Shown: piece after piece, positions 47,314-56,773 of the stretch
How positions within the stretch are numbered: position 1 is the stretch's first letter
How the letters are laid out: each line of letters begins with the position of its first letter
NCBI RefSeq assembly: GCF_020616155.1
Contig: NZ_CP085530.1
Location: 2,974,501-3,038,500 of the forward strand
Direction: 5' to 3'
DNA length: 64,000 nt
Source: Vogesella sp. XCS3
GTDB lineage: Bacteria; Pseudomonadota; Gammaproteobacteria; Burkholderiales; Chromobacteriaceae
Notes under the pieces: model-generated
The model's database searches: none
The model's input: the letters and a program-made list of their open reading frames with translations, nothing else
What the model was told of the DNA's origin: nothing
Program-made: the position numbers and the translations under genes

Positions 47314-48156
47314 ATGAACGTACGCGTAGTCGATTACCGCGCGCCCGACGCGGCCGAACAGTTCACCCGGAGCCTGCACGAAACCGGCTTCGGCGTACTG
47401 GTGAACCACCCTATCCCGCAAGACCTGGTAGAAAGCATCTACCGCAACTGGCTGACGTTCTTCGGCACCGAAGAAAAGCACGACTTCGCGTTCTCGGTAG
47501 AAAAGCAGGACGGCTATTTCTCGCCGGAAATCTCCGAAACCGCCAAGGGCCACACCCAGAAAGACATCAAGGAATACTTCCACATCTACCCGTGGGGGCG
47601 CATTCCGGCGCAGCTGAAAGACGACGCCATGCGCTACTACGACACCGCCAACACGCTGGCGCAAGAGCTGCTGGCCTGGGTAGAGCAGTACACGCCGGCT
47701 GACATTGCGGCCAACTACAGCGAGCCGCTGTCGCAGATGATCCAGGGCAGCCAGAAAACGCTGCTGCGCGTGCTGCGCTACCCGCCGCTGACCGGCAGCG
47801 AGCCGGCCGGCTCGCTGCGCGCCGCTGCGCACGGCGACATCAACCTGCTGACCATTCTGCCGGCGGCCAACGAGCCGGGCCTGCAAGTACAGGACATGAA
47901 CGGCAGCTGGATCGACGTGCCCTGTGATTTCGGCATGCTGATCATCAATATCGGCGACATGCTGTGCGAAGCGTCGCGCGGTTACTACCCGTCCACCCAG
48001 CACCGCGTGGTGAACCCCACCGGCGAAGGCGCCAGCAAGAGCCGCGTGTCGCTGCCGCTGTTCCTGCACCCGCGTGACGAAGTAGTGCTGTCCGAGCGCT
48101 ACACCGCCGGCGCCTATCTGGCCGAACGCCTGCGCGAGCTGGGCGTGAAAATGTAA
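47314..48156 (+). CDS. 2-oxoglutarate/Fe(II)-dependent oxygenase (isopenicillin N synthase-like)
   Basis: The 280-residue protein has the non-haem iron facial triad in a double-stranded beta-helix. H and D are in AAHGDINLLTIL (about residues 172-175) and the second H is in STQHRVVNP. The RVSLPLF arginine/serine pair that binds 2-oxoglutarate follows. Family members oxidise many small molecules, so the substrate cannot be named. It appears to be monocistronic, with a GAGGAAA ribosome site before the ATG at 47314. Confidence 0.88.
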   Translation: MNVRVVDYRAPDAAEQFTRSLHETGFGVLVNHPIPQDLVESIYRNWLTFFGTEEKHDFAFSVEKQDGYFSPEISETAKGHTQKDIKEYFHIYPWGRIPAQLKDDAMRYYDTANTLAQELLAWVEQYTPADIAANYSEPLSQMIQGSQKTLLRVLRYPPLTGSEPAGSLRAAAHGDINLLTILPAANEPGLQVQDMNGSWIDVPCDFGMLIINIGDMLCEASRGYYPSTQHRVVNPTGEGASKSRVSLPLFLHPRDEVVLSERYTAGAYLAERLRELGVKM

Positions 48157-48274
48157 GCCAGCCAAGCTGCCTGATCAGCCCGGCCCTTTCCCCCGACAGC
48201 GCCGGGTTTTGTTTTGCGCGCAAGGTTGGCCGCAAGCACGGCTAGAATGGCACTTTGCCTGTGGAGACTGCTGC

Positions 48275-48844
48275 ATGACCCAGCTTGCCGCGCCGAGCGC
48301 ACTGATCATCATCGACATGCAACAAGGCATGCAGCGCATGCCGGCACACACGCGTAACAACCCCGGCGCCGAGGCGGTGATCGCGGGCCTGCTGGCCGTC
48401 TGGCGCCAGGCCGGGCAGCCGGTGGTGCATGTACGCCACCTGTCGCGCACACCAGGCTCGCCGTTCTGGCCGGGGCAGGACGGGGTGGAATGGCAGCCGG
48501 CGCTGGCGCCGCTACCGCACGAACACGTGGTGGACAAGCACGTGCCGGATGCCTTTACCCACAGCCAGCTGGAATGCTGGCTGCACCAGCGCGGCATCCG
48601 CCGCTTGGTAATGGCGGGTGTTAGCACCAATAACTCGGTAGAGGCCACTGCGCGTAGCGGCGGCAACCTCGGCTTTGACGTGCGGGTCGTGGCCGATGGC
48701 TGCTACGCCTACGCACAGCACGACTTCGACGGCGTGGCGCACAGCGCGCAAACCGTGCACGCCATGGCGCTGGCCAATTTGCACGGCGAATACGCTACTG
48801 TGCAGACCAGCGCCGAGGTGCTGGCGGAATTAGCCGGCGTCTGA
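48275..48844 (+). CDS. Isochorismatase-fold protein with Ser in place of catalytic Cys
   Basis: The 189-residue protein has the cysteine-hydrolase fold. The aspartate is in LIIIDMQQG and the lysine in VVDKHVPDAF. The usual nucleophile position in the GVxTNxC motif reads GVSTNNSVEATAR, so serine replaces cysteine. True isochorismatases work without the cysteine, so activity is still possible, but amidase or nicotinamidase chemistry is unlikely. It is convergent with, and overlaps by 15 bases, the GNAT gene on the other strand. Confidence 0.87.
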   Translation: MTQLAAPSALIIIDMQQGMQRMPAHTRNNPGAEAVIAGLLAVWRQAGQPVVHVRHLSRTPGSPFWPGQDGVEWQPALAPLPHEHVVDKHVPDAFTHSQLECWLHQRGIRRLVMAGVSTNNSVEATARSGGNLGFDVRVVADGCYAYAQHDFDGVAHSAQTVHAMALANLHGEYATVQTSAEVLAELAGV

Positions 48845-49348
48845 TGAGGTCAACTCGGCCACCATGCCGGTGGCGTCGTCGCCATAGCACGCCAGCTTGG
48901 CCGCCGGTAGCGGGTAGGGGCGGTAGCCGTGGCGCGCCCAGTAGTGCTGGGCGCCTTGCACCGCCACCAGGCGCGCAAAGCGCAGGCCGCGCTCGCGCGC
49001 CTTGTCCTGCAGTCGGGCCAGCAGGCGCGGTGCCACGCCACGGCCACGGGTGCTGCGGCACAGTGCCATGTCGTGGATGAACAGGGTGTCGTGTTGTGGT
49101 GGTAGGCGGGCCAGCGGCTGGTTCAGCTGCGGCGGGGTATCGCCGTGCCACGGGTGGGCAAACACATAACCTTTCACCTCGCCACCGTGTTCGGCTACCC
49201 AGCAGGTATCGGGCGATAGCGCATGGCGCGAGGCCAGGGCGTCGCGGCTTTCGATCAGGTTTGAAGGGTAGCTTTGTGCCTGGATGGCGAGGATGGCGCC
49301 GAAATCGGCGGCTTGCATGGTGCGTAAAACGATAGTGCTGTGCTGCAT
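48830..49348 (-). CDS. GNAT-family N-acetyltransferase
   Basis: The 172-residue acetyltransferase has the acetyl-CoA motif CRSTRGRGVAPRLLARLQDK and an HYWARHGYRPYPL segment typical of the fold. The start at 49346-49348 was chosen because the sequence then opens with a normal GNAT strand (IVLRTMQAADFGAILAIQ). The substrate is unknown. It lies downstream of the tRNA terminator and is probably transcribed separately. Confidence 0.85.
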   Translation of the reverse strand: MQHSTIVLRTMQAADFGAILAIQAQSYPSNLIESRDALASRHALSPDTCWVAEHGGEVKGYVFAHPWHGDTPPQLNQPLARLPPQHDTLFIHDMALCRSTRGRGVAPRLLARLQDKARERGLRFARLVAVQGAQHYWARHGYRPYPLPAAKLACYGDDATGMVAELTSSDAG

Positions 49349-49388
49349 GGACTTGCGGTGAGGGTAAGCAAAAGAGGCAGAAAGCAAA

Positions 49389-49413
49389 AAACCAGCCCGA
49401 AGGCTGGTTTTTT
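49389..49413 (-). terminator. Terminator of the tRNA-Met transcript
   Basis: An 8-bp stem AACCAGCC/GGCTGGTT with a 4-base loop is followed by a T-run on the minus strand, just after the second tRNA. Confidence 0.9.
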
Positions 49414-49417
49414 GTGT

Positions 49418-49494
<77 letters not shown>

Positions 49495-49528
49495 GTGAAA
49501 CCCTGCCGAAGCAGTGCTTCGCAAACTG

Positions 49529-49605
<77 letters not shown>

Positions 49606-49636
49606 ACATCTCGATGCGCTGCATCAAGGCTGCGAA

Positions 49637-49665
49637 CTATAACCGAGCCGTTTTTGCACTGTCAA
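49637..49665 (-). promoter_or_regulatory. Sigma-70 promoter of the tRNA-Met genes
   Basis: On the minus strand TTGACA (49660-49665) and TTATAG (49637-49642) are separated by 17 bases, about 30 bases before the first tRNA. Confidence 0.8.
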
Positions 49666-49694
49666 TAGATTTCGTGCAAATCCTGCGGCCGGGT

Positions 49695-50849
49695 TTATAG
49701 CGTGTAGCAGCGGTCGCCACTGGCAAAGCCCGCCCAGTCGATATCTACCCCTTTGCCAAAGCCGATTACCTTGAAGGTTTCGCCCATTTCTACCGGCGAC
49801 AGCAGGCGCTGCGCGGCCTTGGCCAGCGGCAGGTATTGCTTCACGTTGGCCGCATCCAGGTGCGACAGCAGCTCGGTGATGCCGCAGTTGATCAGGAACT
49901 GCGCCTGGCTGCAGTAGCCGATCAGGTCCAGCCCGGCGTCGATGCCGCTTTGTGCCACCGCGCTGAAGTCCACGTGGCAGGTAATGTCCATCAGGCCGGG
50001 CAGGTAGAACAGGTCCTGGATGGTGTGGTGGCGGTAGTGGCCCAGCAGCGTGCCCATATGGCGTTCGGGGTGGTAGAACTCGCTGGCGCTATGGCCGTAG
50101 TCGATCATGATGATGGCGCCGCGTTGCAGTGTTTGCCCCAGCGTGCGGATAAAGGCGCGGTTGGCCAGGCTGATCTCGCTGGTGTAACCGGGGGTGGCGG
50201 GTATCAGCTCTGCTGCCAACCCTGCCAGTGCCGCATCGGTAAACGGGCGGTCTTCGTAGCAGAAGGCACCGTCCAGTACGGTAACGCCGCGTTGCTGCAG
50301 CGTGCCGTCTACCTGGCGGCTCACCAGTTCGCACGGCATGGCGTCCAGCACTTCGTTGCCCAGCATGATGCCGTCGAAGCTGGCTGGTAGCGTGGCCACC
50401 CACTGTACGCGGTGGGCCAGGTGCGGTACGCGCTCGGCCACGGTAGCACGCTGGCGCTCGATCAGGTCCGGCGACAGGTCGACGATGGTGTAGCTCGCGG
50501 GTAGCTGGCCCAGGGCTTCCAGCTCGGCCAGCAGGTCGGCGGCCAGGCGGCCGGTGCCGGCGCCGAACTCCAGCAGGTGGCCGGCGGTTTGCGGCAGCAG
50601 CGCGGCCAGCTGGCGTGCCAGCGTTTGCGCAAACAGCGGCGACAGCTCCGGTGCGGTGACAAAATCGCCGCCTTCGCCAAACTTGCGGCTGCCCGCGGTG
50701 TAATAGCCCAGGCCCGGCGCGTATAGTGCCTGCTCCATAAAGCGCGAAAACGGTATCCAGCCGCCGTTGTCGGCGATGTCGGCGGCAAGGGTGGTGGCCA
50801 GGGTGCGGCTGATGGCCAGGGCGTCGGCGGAAGGCTGGGGCAGGGTCAT
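49695..50849 (-). CDS. SAM-dependent methyltransferase of the MidA/NDUFAF7 type
   Basis: The 384-residue protein has the MidA-family opening (IPFSRFMEQALYAPGLGYY) and the SAM motif LLEFGAGTGRLAADLL. It also shows the NEVLDAMPCE block and IIMIDYGHSASEFYHPERH. Eukaryotic members methylate an arginine of complex I; the bacterial role is unproven. It lies upstream of the tRNAs in the same direction. The next gene upstream (pteridine reductase) is divergent. Confidence 0.88.
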   Translation of the reverse strand: MTLPQPSADALAISRTLATTLAADIADNGGWIPFSRFMEQALYAPGLGYYTAGSRKFGEGGDFVTAPELSPLFAQTLARQLAALLPQTAGHLLEFGAGTGRLAADLLAELEALGQLPASYTIVDLSPDLIERQRATVAERVPHLAHRVQWVATLPASFDGIMLGNEVLDAMPCELVSRQVDGTLQQRGVTVLDGAFCYEDRPFTDAALAGLAAELIPATPGYTSEISLANRAFIRTLGQTLQRGAIIMIDYGHSASEFYHPERHMGTLLGHYRHHTIQDLFYLPGLMDITCHVDFSAVAQSGIDAGLDLIGYCSQAQFLINCGITELLSHLDAANVKQYLPLAKAAQRLLSPVEMGETFKVIGFGKGVDIDWAGFASGDRCYTL

Positions 50850-51023
50850 GGTGTTTTACATCGGCTGGCGGGTGGCGGTGCGCTCCGGGCGCACCGGCTG
50901 CCGTGTGCTGGCAGCAGCGAGTTCTCGTGTCTGGCGGCAACTGCCACTAGAATGGCGGATTGTCGCTAATTGGCGCGCAGACGCCAAGCGCCTTGCCACA
51001 TACTCCATGCAAAAGGGGCCAGC

Positions 51024-51776
51024 ATGAACAACTTGCTCAACGACAAAGTGGTGCTCATTACCGGTGCCGCGCGCCGTGTTGGCGCTGGCATCGCCCGCCA
51101 TCTGCACGCGCGTGGCGCGCGGCTGGTGCTGCATTACCGCGGCTCGCGGGCGCAAGCCGAGGCGCTGGCGGCCGAGCTGAACGCGCAGCGGCCCGACACC
51201 GTGGCGCTGGCGCAGGCCGACCTGCTGGATACGGCGGCGCTGCCGGCGCTGGTGGCCGACGCCGTGGGCTGCTTCGGCCGGCTGGACGGGCTGGTGAACA
51301 ACGCCTCCAGCTTTTACCCCACCGACGTTGGCCGCATCAGCGAGCAGGACTGGTTCGACTTGATGGGCAGCAACCTCAAGGCACCGCTGTTTCTGGCCCA
51401 GGCCGCCGCGCCGTATCTGGCGGCCAACCACGGCGCCATTGTCGGTATTGTGGACATCCATGCCGAGCGGCCGATGAAGCGCCACCTGGTTTACAGCCTG
51501 GCCAAGGCCGGCCACGCGCAGCTGATCCGCAGCCTGGCGCTGGAGCTGGCGCCGCAGGTGCGTGTTAATGGCGTGTCGCCGGGGGTAAACCTGTGGCCGG
51601 AAGACGAAGTATCGTTCGACAGCGCCGAGCGCCAGGCTATCGAAGCCACCATCCCGCTGCAGCGCACCGGCGTGCCGGACGACATCGCCCGCGCAGTGGC
51701 GTTTTTGCTGTTTGATACCGACTATGTGAACGGTCAGATCCTGGCGGTAGACGGTGGCCGCAGCGTGGTGCTGTAG
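51024..51776 (+). CDS. Pteridine reductase (SDR family)
   Basis: This NADPH-dependent reductase of biopterin/dihydrofolate-like pteridines has 250 residues. The GAARRVGAGIA motif (TGxxxRxG type) with its arginine pair, the NNASSFYP motif and the YSLAKAG catalytic set match pteridine reductases. VDGGRSVVL closes the protein. It may supplement folate reduction. The ATG at 51024 is preceded by AAAAGGGG. It is a single gene. Confidence 0.87.
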   Translation: MNNLLNDKVVLITGAARRVGAGIARHLHARGARLVLHYRGSRAQAEALAAELNAQRPDTVALAQADLLDTAALPALVADAVGCFGRLDGLVNNASSFYPTDVGRISEQDWFDLMGSNLKAPLFLAQAAAPYLAANHGAIVGIVDIHAERPMKRHLVYSLAKAGHAQLIRSLALELAPQVRVNGVSPGVNLWPEDEVSFDSAERQAIEATIPLQRTGVPDDIARAVAFLLFDTDYVNGQILAVDGGRSVVL

Positions 51777-51898
51777 TTGCGGCCAACCTAGCCGCGCAGC
51801 CGCCTGCCACGCTGGTGAAAAAAAGCCGGTGTGGCGGTGGTACAAACCGGCCGCCGGGGGCTAAAATAGCCGGTTTTTCAATTTCTTAGCCGTACCTC

Positions 51899-52891
51899 AT
51901 GTCCGAACCGCAACAGACTGCCGACGACAAGGCCAAAAAGGCCGCGTTCGAGGGCAACAAACTCTCCAAGCGCCTGCGCCACCACGTGGGCGCCGCCATC
52001 AACGACTTCAACATGATCGAAGAAGGCGACCGCGTGATGGTCTGCCTGTCCGGCGGCAAGGATAGCTACGGCCTGCTCGATATCCTGCTGGGCCTGCAAA
52101 AGTCGGCCCCGATCAATTTCAGCATCGTGGCCGTGAACCTGGACCAGAAACAGCCAGGCTTCCCCGAACACGTGCTGCCGCAGTACCTGGAATCGATTGG
52201 TGTGGAATACCGCATCATCGAGGAAGACACCTACAGCATCGTCAAACGCCTGATCCCCGAAGGCAAAACCACCTGCAGCCTGTGCTCGCGCCTGCGTCGC
52301 GGCATCCTGTACCGCGTGGCCGACGAACTGGGTGCCACCAAGATCGCGCTGGGACACCACCGTGACGACATGCTGCACACGCTGTTCCTAAACATGTTCT
52401 ACGGCGGCAAGCTCAAGTCCATGCCGCCCAAGCTGGTGTCCGATGACGGCCGCCACATGGTGATCCGCCCGCTGGCCTACTGCCGCGAAAAAGACCTGGA
52501 ACGCTACGCCGCGTTACGCGGCTTCCCCATCATCCCGTGTAATCTGTGCGGCTCGCAGCCCAACCTGCAGCGCCAGGTGGTGAAAGAGATGGTGAACGAC
52601 TGGGACAAACGCTTCCCGGGGCGCGTGGAAAGCATGTTCCGCGCCCTGCAGAACGTAGTGCCATCGCACCTGGCCGATACCAAGCTGTTCGACTTTGCCG
52701 GCCTGCAAACCGGTGACAGCCCGTTTGAAGGCGGCGATACCGCCTTCGACAAGGAAGAATTCCGCGACCCGGTGGCGCTGGCCGAAGACGACGACGGCGA
52801 GCCGATGGCTGCCAAGCCACGCCGCACCATCAGCATTCTGGACTCGCGCCCCAAGGCCGATAGCCAGGCGGGAGACAGCTGTGGCGGGTAA
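51899..52891 (+). CDS. ttcA: tRNA 2-thiocytidine(32) synthetase TtcA
   Basis: TtcA thiolates C32 in tRNA with a [4Fe-4S] cluster and ATP. The 330-residue protein has the PP-loop [13 protein letters not shown] (about 48-60), the CSLC pair near residues 123-126 and the CGSQPNLQR motif. The C-terminal tail is acidic. A TAAAAT box lies at 51862-51867. The next gene starts within the last 11 bases of ttcA. Confidence 0.96.
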   Translation: MSEPQQTADDKAKKAAFEGNKLSKRLRHHVGAAINDFNMIEEGDRVMVCLSGGKDSYGLLDILLGLQKSAPINFSIVAVNLDQKQPGFPEHVLPQYLESIGVEYRIIEEDTYSIVKRLIPEGKTTCSLCSRLRRGILYRVADELGATKIALGHHRDDMLHTLFLNMFYGGKLKSMPPKLVSDDGRHMVIRPLAYCREKDLERYAALRGFPIIPCNLCGSQPNLQRQVVKEMVNDWDKRFPGRVESMFRALQNVVPSHLADTKLFDFAGLQTGDSPFEGGDTAFDKEEFRDPVALAEDDDGEPMAAKPRRTISILDSRPKADSQAGDSCGG

Positions 52892-53681
52892 GGCACTGCA
52901 CCCCTTCCGCCGCCGCGTGCGCAATAGCGTGGACGCCATGCCGGAAGTGGAAATCTCCGAGGCGGACAATATCCGCTCGCTGCATCTGGGCTCGGAAACC
53001 ATCCAGAGCTCGATGGACCTGGACGACCCGGCCGACCTGGTACTGAGCTACAGCCGCGCCATGATGGGCTTTCTGCTGTGGCGCGACGACCCGTCGCACA
53101 TCCTGCAGATTGGCCTGGGCGGTGGCTCCTTTGCGCGCTGGATAGACGAATACCTGCCCAACGCGGTGAGCGTGGCGGTAGACATCAACCCGCAAGTCAT
53201 TGCCGTGGCGCGGGCATTCTTCCAGCTGCCAGAAGAGGGCGACTTCTTCCAGATCGTGCAAGCCGATGGTGCCGAGTACGTGAAAGTGTTCCGCGAATCC
53301 ACCGACGTGATCATGGTGGATGGCTTTGACGGCTTGCAGATTGTGGACGAGCTCACTACCGAAGAATTTTTCGAAGACTGCCACCGTGCCCTTACCGAAG
53401 ACGGCGTGTTCGTCACCAACTGGTGGAGCGGCGACAAGCGCTACCACCAGTTTGTCGAGCGTCTGCTGGGTGTATTCGAAGGCCGCGTGATCGAACTGCC
53501 GGCGCTTACCCACGGCAACGTGGCGGTGATGGCGTTCAAATCTACGCCGGGTAGCACCAGCTGGGATGCGCTGGAAAAGCGCGCCGACGAGCTGGAAGGC
53601 CGCTTTGGCCTGGAGTTCGGCGAGTTCGTGCGCCGTCTGAAAGAAAACAACCTGCACAGCAATAACCGGCTGTTGATTTAA
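52881..53681 (+). CDS. Spermidine-synthase-like methyltransferase-fold protein
   Basis: The 266-residue protein has the spermidine synthase/SAM fold ([19 protein letters not shown], then [19 protein letters not shown] and FVTNWWSGD). The usual aminopropyltransferase DxxGGGDG region is not conserved, so polyamine synthesis is not assured. It starts with GTG at 52881 inside ttcA, with GGGAG upstream, which indicates translational coupling. An ATG at 52938 is the alternative. Confidence 0.8.
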   Translation: MAGKALHPFRRRVRNSVDAMPEVEISEADNIRSLHLGSETIQSSMDLDDPADLVLSYSRAMMGFLLWRDDPSHILQIGLGGGSFARWIDEYLPNAVSVAVDINPQVIAVARAFFQLPEEGDFFQIVQADGAEYVKVFRESTDVIMVDGFDGLQIVDELTTEEFFEDCHRALTEDGVFVTNWWSGDKRYHQFVERLLGVFEGRVIELPALTHGNVAVMAFKSTPGSTSWDALEKRADELEGRFGLEFGEFVRRLKENNLHSNNRLLI

Positions 53682-53709
53682 GATTCTTGTGCCACTGAAA
53701 CGCTATTTA

Positions 53710-53816
53710 TTGGCCACAAAATCCACGAAAAGACACGAAAGCCATTAGCTAAATAATGGTTGATCTGATTCGCGCTGGCTGATCTTTCGCGTTTTTTGTG
53801 GGTTTCGTGGCTAAAG
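53710..53816. repeat. CACGAAA-type imperfect palindrome, element 1
   Basis: The left arm has GGCCACAAAATCCACGAAAA at 53712-53731, and the right arm TTTTTTGTGGGTTTCGTGGC is its near complement at 53792-53811. The element fills the gap between the spermidine-synthase-like gene and wbpB. Confidence 0.8.
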
Positions 53817-53839
53817 CAAGGGTGGAAAAAGGGATAAGC

Positions 53840-54898
53840 ATGATCAGTTACGACACCATTACCGACCGCAAACTGCGCTTTGCCCTGGTGGGCTGCGGCC
53901 GCATTGCGGCCAACCATTTTGGCGCCATCGAACAACACGCCGACCGTTGCGAGCTGGTCGACGTGTGCGATACCGACCCGGCTGCGCTGGCTGCCGCCGT
54001 GGCACGCACCGGCGCCATCGGTCACGCTACACTGGCCAGCTTGCTGGCCAGTAGTCAGGCGGATGTGGTGATCCTCACCACCCCGTCCGGCCTGCACCCG
54101 CAGCAAGCCATCGACTGCTTTGCTGCCGGCTTCCACGTGATGACCGAAAAACCGATGGCCACCCGCTGGCAAGACGGCGTGGCGATGGTGAAAGCTGCCG
54201 ACCAGGCCGGCAAGCGCCTGTTCGTGGTGAAGCAGAACCGCCGCAACGCCACGCTGCAGCTGCTGAAGCGCGCAGTGCAGGAAAAACGCTTCGGCCGCAT
54301 CTACATGGTCAACGTCAACGTGTTCTGGACCCGTCCGCAAGACTATTACGATCAGGCCGACTGGCGCGGTACCTGGGAATACGATGGCGGTGCCTTCATG
54401 AACCAGGCCAGCCATTACGTAGACCTGCTGGAATGGATCGTCGGCCCGGTGGAAAGCCTGCAGGCCTACACCGGCACGCTGGCGCGTGATATCGAGGCGG
54501 AAGACACCGGCGTGGTGAGCCTGAAATGGCGCAGCGGCGCCATGGGCAGCATGAACGTCACCATGCTGACCTACCCGAAAAACCTGGAAGGCAGTATCAC
54601 CATCCTGGGCGAGAAGGGCAGCGTGCGCGTAGGCGGCCTGGCGGTGAATGAAATCCAGCACTGGGATTTTGCCGAACCGCATGCGATGGACGACGAGATC
54701 AAGAACGCCAGCTACAGCACCACCAGCGTGTACGGCTTTGGCCACCCGCTGTACTACGACAACGTGATCCGCGTGATGCGCGGCGAAGCCGAGCCGGAAA
54801 CCGACGGCCGCGAAGGCCTGAAGTCGCTGGAGCTGCTGGTAGGCATCTACCGCTCCGCCCGCGACGGCCAGCGCGTGAACCTGCCGCTGGAGTACTGA
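53840..54898 (+). CDS. wbpB: Gfo/Idh/MocA oxidoreductase, WbpB/WlbA-like
   Basis: WbpB oxidises C3 of UDP-N-acetylglucosaminuronate with NAD as the first step towards 2,3-diacetamido sugars. The 352-residue protein has the Rossmann motif ALVGCGRIAANHF at 15-27, the dehydrogenase motif TEKPMATRWQDG near residues 108-119 and the typical NQASHYVDLLEWIVGP. I assign it because the acetyltransferase and aminotransferase of the same pathway follow directly. It begins the surface-sugar operon after repeat element 1. Confidence 0.87.
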   Translation: MISYDTITDRKLRFALVGCGRIAANHFGAIEQHADRCELVDVCDTDPAALAAAVARTGAIGHATLASLLASSQADVVILTTPSGLHPQQAIDCFAAGFHVMTEKPMATRWQDGVAMVKAADQAGKRLFVVKQNRRNATLQLLKRAVQEKRFGRIYMVNVNVFWTRPQDYYDQADWRGTWEYDGGAFMNQASHYVDLLEWIVGPVESLQAYTGTLARDIEAEDTGVVSLKWRSGAMGSMNVTMLTYPKNLEGSITILGEKGSVRVGGLAVNEIQHWDFAEPHAMDDEIKNASYSTTSVYGFGHPLYYDNVIRVMRGEAEPETDGREGLKSLELLVGIYRSARDGQRVNLPLEY

Positions 54899-54963
54899 GT
54901 CTCCTTTTGTCATGGCCGGGTGGATGCTCCGCTCGGCCATGCACCGCTGAAAAGGTTTTCTGA

Positions 54964-55530
54964 ATGAGCTACACCGTTCACCCTACCGCCATCATCGATG
55001 ACGGTGCGCAAATCGGCGCCGACACCCGCGTGTGGCACTGGGTACATATCTGCAGCCAGGCGCGTATCGGCGCGCGCTGCTCTTTTGGCCAGAACGTGTT
55101 TGTCGGCAACGATGTCATCATCGGCGACAACGTGAAGGTGCAGAACAACGTGTCTATTTACGACGCGGTGACGCTGGAAGACGACGTGTTCTGCGGCCCG
55201 TCCATGGTGTTCACCAACGTGAACAACCCGCGCAGCCACGTCAGCCGCAAAAACGAATACCGCCGTACCATCGTGAAGCATGGTGCCACCATCGGCGCCA
55301 ACGCTACCGTGGTGTGCGGCCACACCATCGGCGAATACGCTTTCATCGGTGCGGGTGCCGTGGTCACCAAGGACGTGAAGCCCTACGCGCTGATGGTAGG
55401 CACGCCGGCCAAGCGCATTGGCTGGATGTGCCAGTGTGGCGAACGCCTGCCGGACAGCATCGACCAGCACGCCTGCGAGGCTTGCGGCCAACGTTACGAT
55501 ATCGGCGGCAACCACTGCACGCCGGTTTGA
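54964..55530 (+). CDS. wbpD: WbpD/WlbB-like sugar N-acetyltransferase
   Basis: The 188-residue protein would acetylate the 3-amino group of UDP-3-amino-2-acetamido-glucuronate. It is a left-handed beta-helix of hexapeptide repeats ([34 protein letters not shown]). The conserved [20 protein letters not shown] region is present. A C-terminal [15 protein letters not shown] zinc knuckle is seen, as in WbpD. It lies 65 bases after wbpB. Confidence 0.9.
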   Translation: MSYTVHPTAIIDDGAQIGADTRVWHWVHICSQARIGARCSFGQNVFVGNDVIIGDNVKVQNNVSIYDAVTLEDDVFCGPSMVFTNVNNPRSHVSRKNEYRRTIVKHGATIGANATVVCGHTIGEYAFIGAGAVVTKDVKPYALMVGTPAKRIGWMCQCGERLPDSIDQHACEACGQRYDIGGNHCTPV

Positions 55531-55539
55531 TCATCAAGT

Positions 55540-55658
55540 TTTGGCCACGAAACTCACCAAAGACACCAACAAAACACCGCTAGCTAGGCTTCCGCGCCTG
55601 GCAGAAGCTGATCTTGGACAGCGCGTTGTTCGTGCCTTTGGTGTGGTTCGTGGCCGAT
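55540..55658. repeat. CACGAAA-type imperfect palindrome, element 2
   Basis: TTTTGGCCACGAAACTCACC (left) pairs with GGTGTGGTTCGTGGCC (right, 55640-55655), with further matches inside. It occupies the gap between wbpD and wbpE. Confidence 0.8.
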
Positions 55659-55672
55659 AAGGTTTAAAGCAC

Positions 55673-56770
55673 ATGTCCATCCAGTTCATCGACCTGAAAG
55701 CGCAGTACCAGCACCTGAAAGCCGACATCGACGCCCGCATCCACGCGGTGCTGGATCACGGCCAGTACATCATGGGGCCCGAGGTAAAAGAACTCGAGGC
55801 GCAGTTGGCCGCCTACACCGGTGCCAAGCACGCCATCGGCGTGTGCGACGGCACCAAAGCGCTGCTGATCGCGCTGATGGCGCTGGGCGTGAAGGCCGGC
55901 GACGAGGTGATTACCACCCCGTTCACCTTCATCGCTACCGGCGAGATGATCGCGCTGTTGGGCGCCACGCCGGTGTTTGTCGATATCGACCCGGTCAGCT
56001 ACAACCTGGACCCGGCCAAGCTGGAAGCGGCGATCACTCCGAAAACCCGCGCCATCATGCCGGTGAGCCTGTACGGCCAGTGCGCCGACTTCACCGCCAT
56101 CAACGCTATTGCCGCCAGGCACGGCCTGCCGGTGATCGAGGACGGCGCGCAGAGCTTTGGCGCCAGCCAGCACGGCCAGCGCTCCGGCAACCTGTGCACC
56201 ATCGGCACCACCAGCTTCTTCCCCAGCAAGCCGCTGGGCTGCTACGGCGACGGCGGTGCGGTGTTCACCAACGACGACAAGCTGGCCAAAAAAATGCGCG
56301 AGATCCGCGTGCACGGCCAGGACCGCCGCTACCACCACCCGATCATCGGCCTGAACGGTCGCCTCGACACCATCCAGGCCGCCGTGCTGCTGGCCAAGCT
56401 GCCCAGCTTCCCGGACGAAGTAGCCGCCCGCGACCGCATCGGCGCCCGCTACACCGCGCTGCTGCAAGACGTGGCGCGCGTGCCGGTAATCGTGGACGGC
56501 AACAGCCACGTGTACGCGCAGTACACCATCGAAGTGGATAACCGCGAAGCGGTGCAGCAAGCGCTGCAGGCGCTGGGCGTGCCCACTGCAGTGCATTACC
56601 CGATTCCGCTGCACCTGCAGCCAGCCTTTGCCCACCTGGGCCAGGGCGAGGGCAGCTTCCCGGTAGCCGAAGCCGCCGGCCGCCGTGTGATGAGCCTGCC
56701 GATGCACCCGTTCCTGGACGAGGCGACGCAAGACGCTATCGTGGCAGCGGTGAAGAAAGCGTTGGCCTAA
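55673..56770 (+). CDS. wbpE: WbpE/WlbC-like sugar aminotransferase (DegT/DnrJ/EryC1 family)
   Basis: This PLP enzyme transfers an amino group to the 3-keto sugar made by WbpB. The 365-residue protein opens MSIQFIDLKAQYQHLKADI, as WbpE does. It has GVCDGTKALLIALMALGVKA, EDGAQSFGAS and the PLP lysine in TSFFPSKPLGCYGDGGA near residue 185. Together with the two preceding genes it provides UDP-GlcNAc3NAcA from UDP-GlcNAcA. The 6-dehydrogenase and a 2-epimerase are not in the window. Confidence 0.91.
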   Translation: MSIQFIDLKAQYQHLKADIDARIHAVLDHGQYIMGPEVKELEAQLAAYTGAKHAIGVCDGTKALLIALMALGVKAGDEVITTPFTFIATGEMIALLGATPVFVDIDPVSYNLDPAKLEAAITPKTRAIMPVSLYGQCADFTAINAIAARHGLPVIEDGAQSFGASQHGQRSGNLCTIGTTSFFPSKPLGCYGDGGAVFTNDDKLAKKMREIRVHGQDRRYHHPIIGLNGRLDTIQAAVLLAKLPSFPDEVAARDRIGARYTALLQDVARVPVIVDGNSHVYAQYTIEVDNREAVQQALQALGVPTAVHYPIPLHLQPAFAHLGQGEGSFPVAEAAGRRVMSLPMHPFLDEATQDAIVAAVKKALA

Positions 56771-56773
56771 GTC

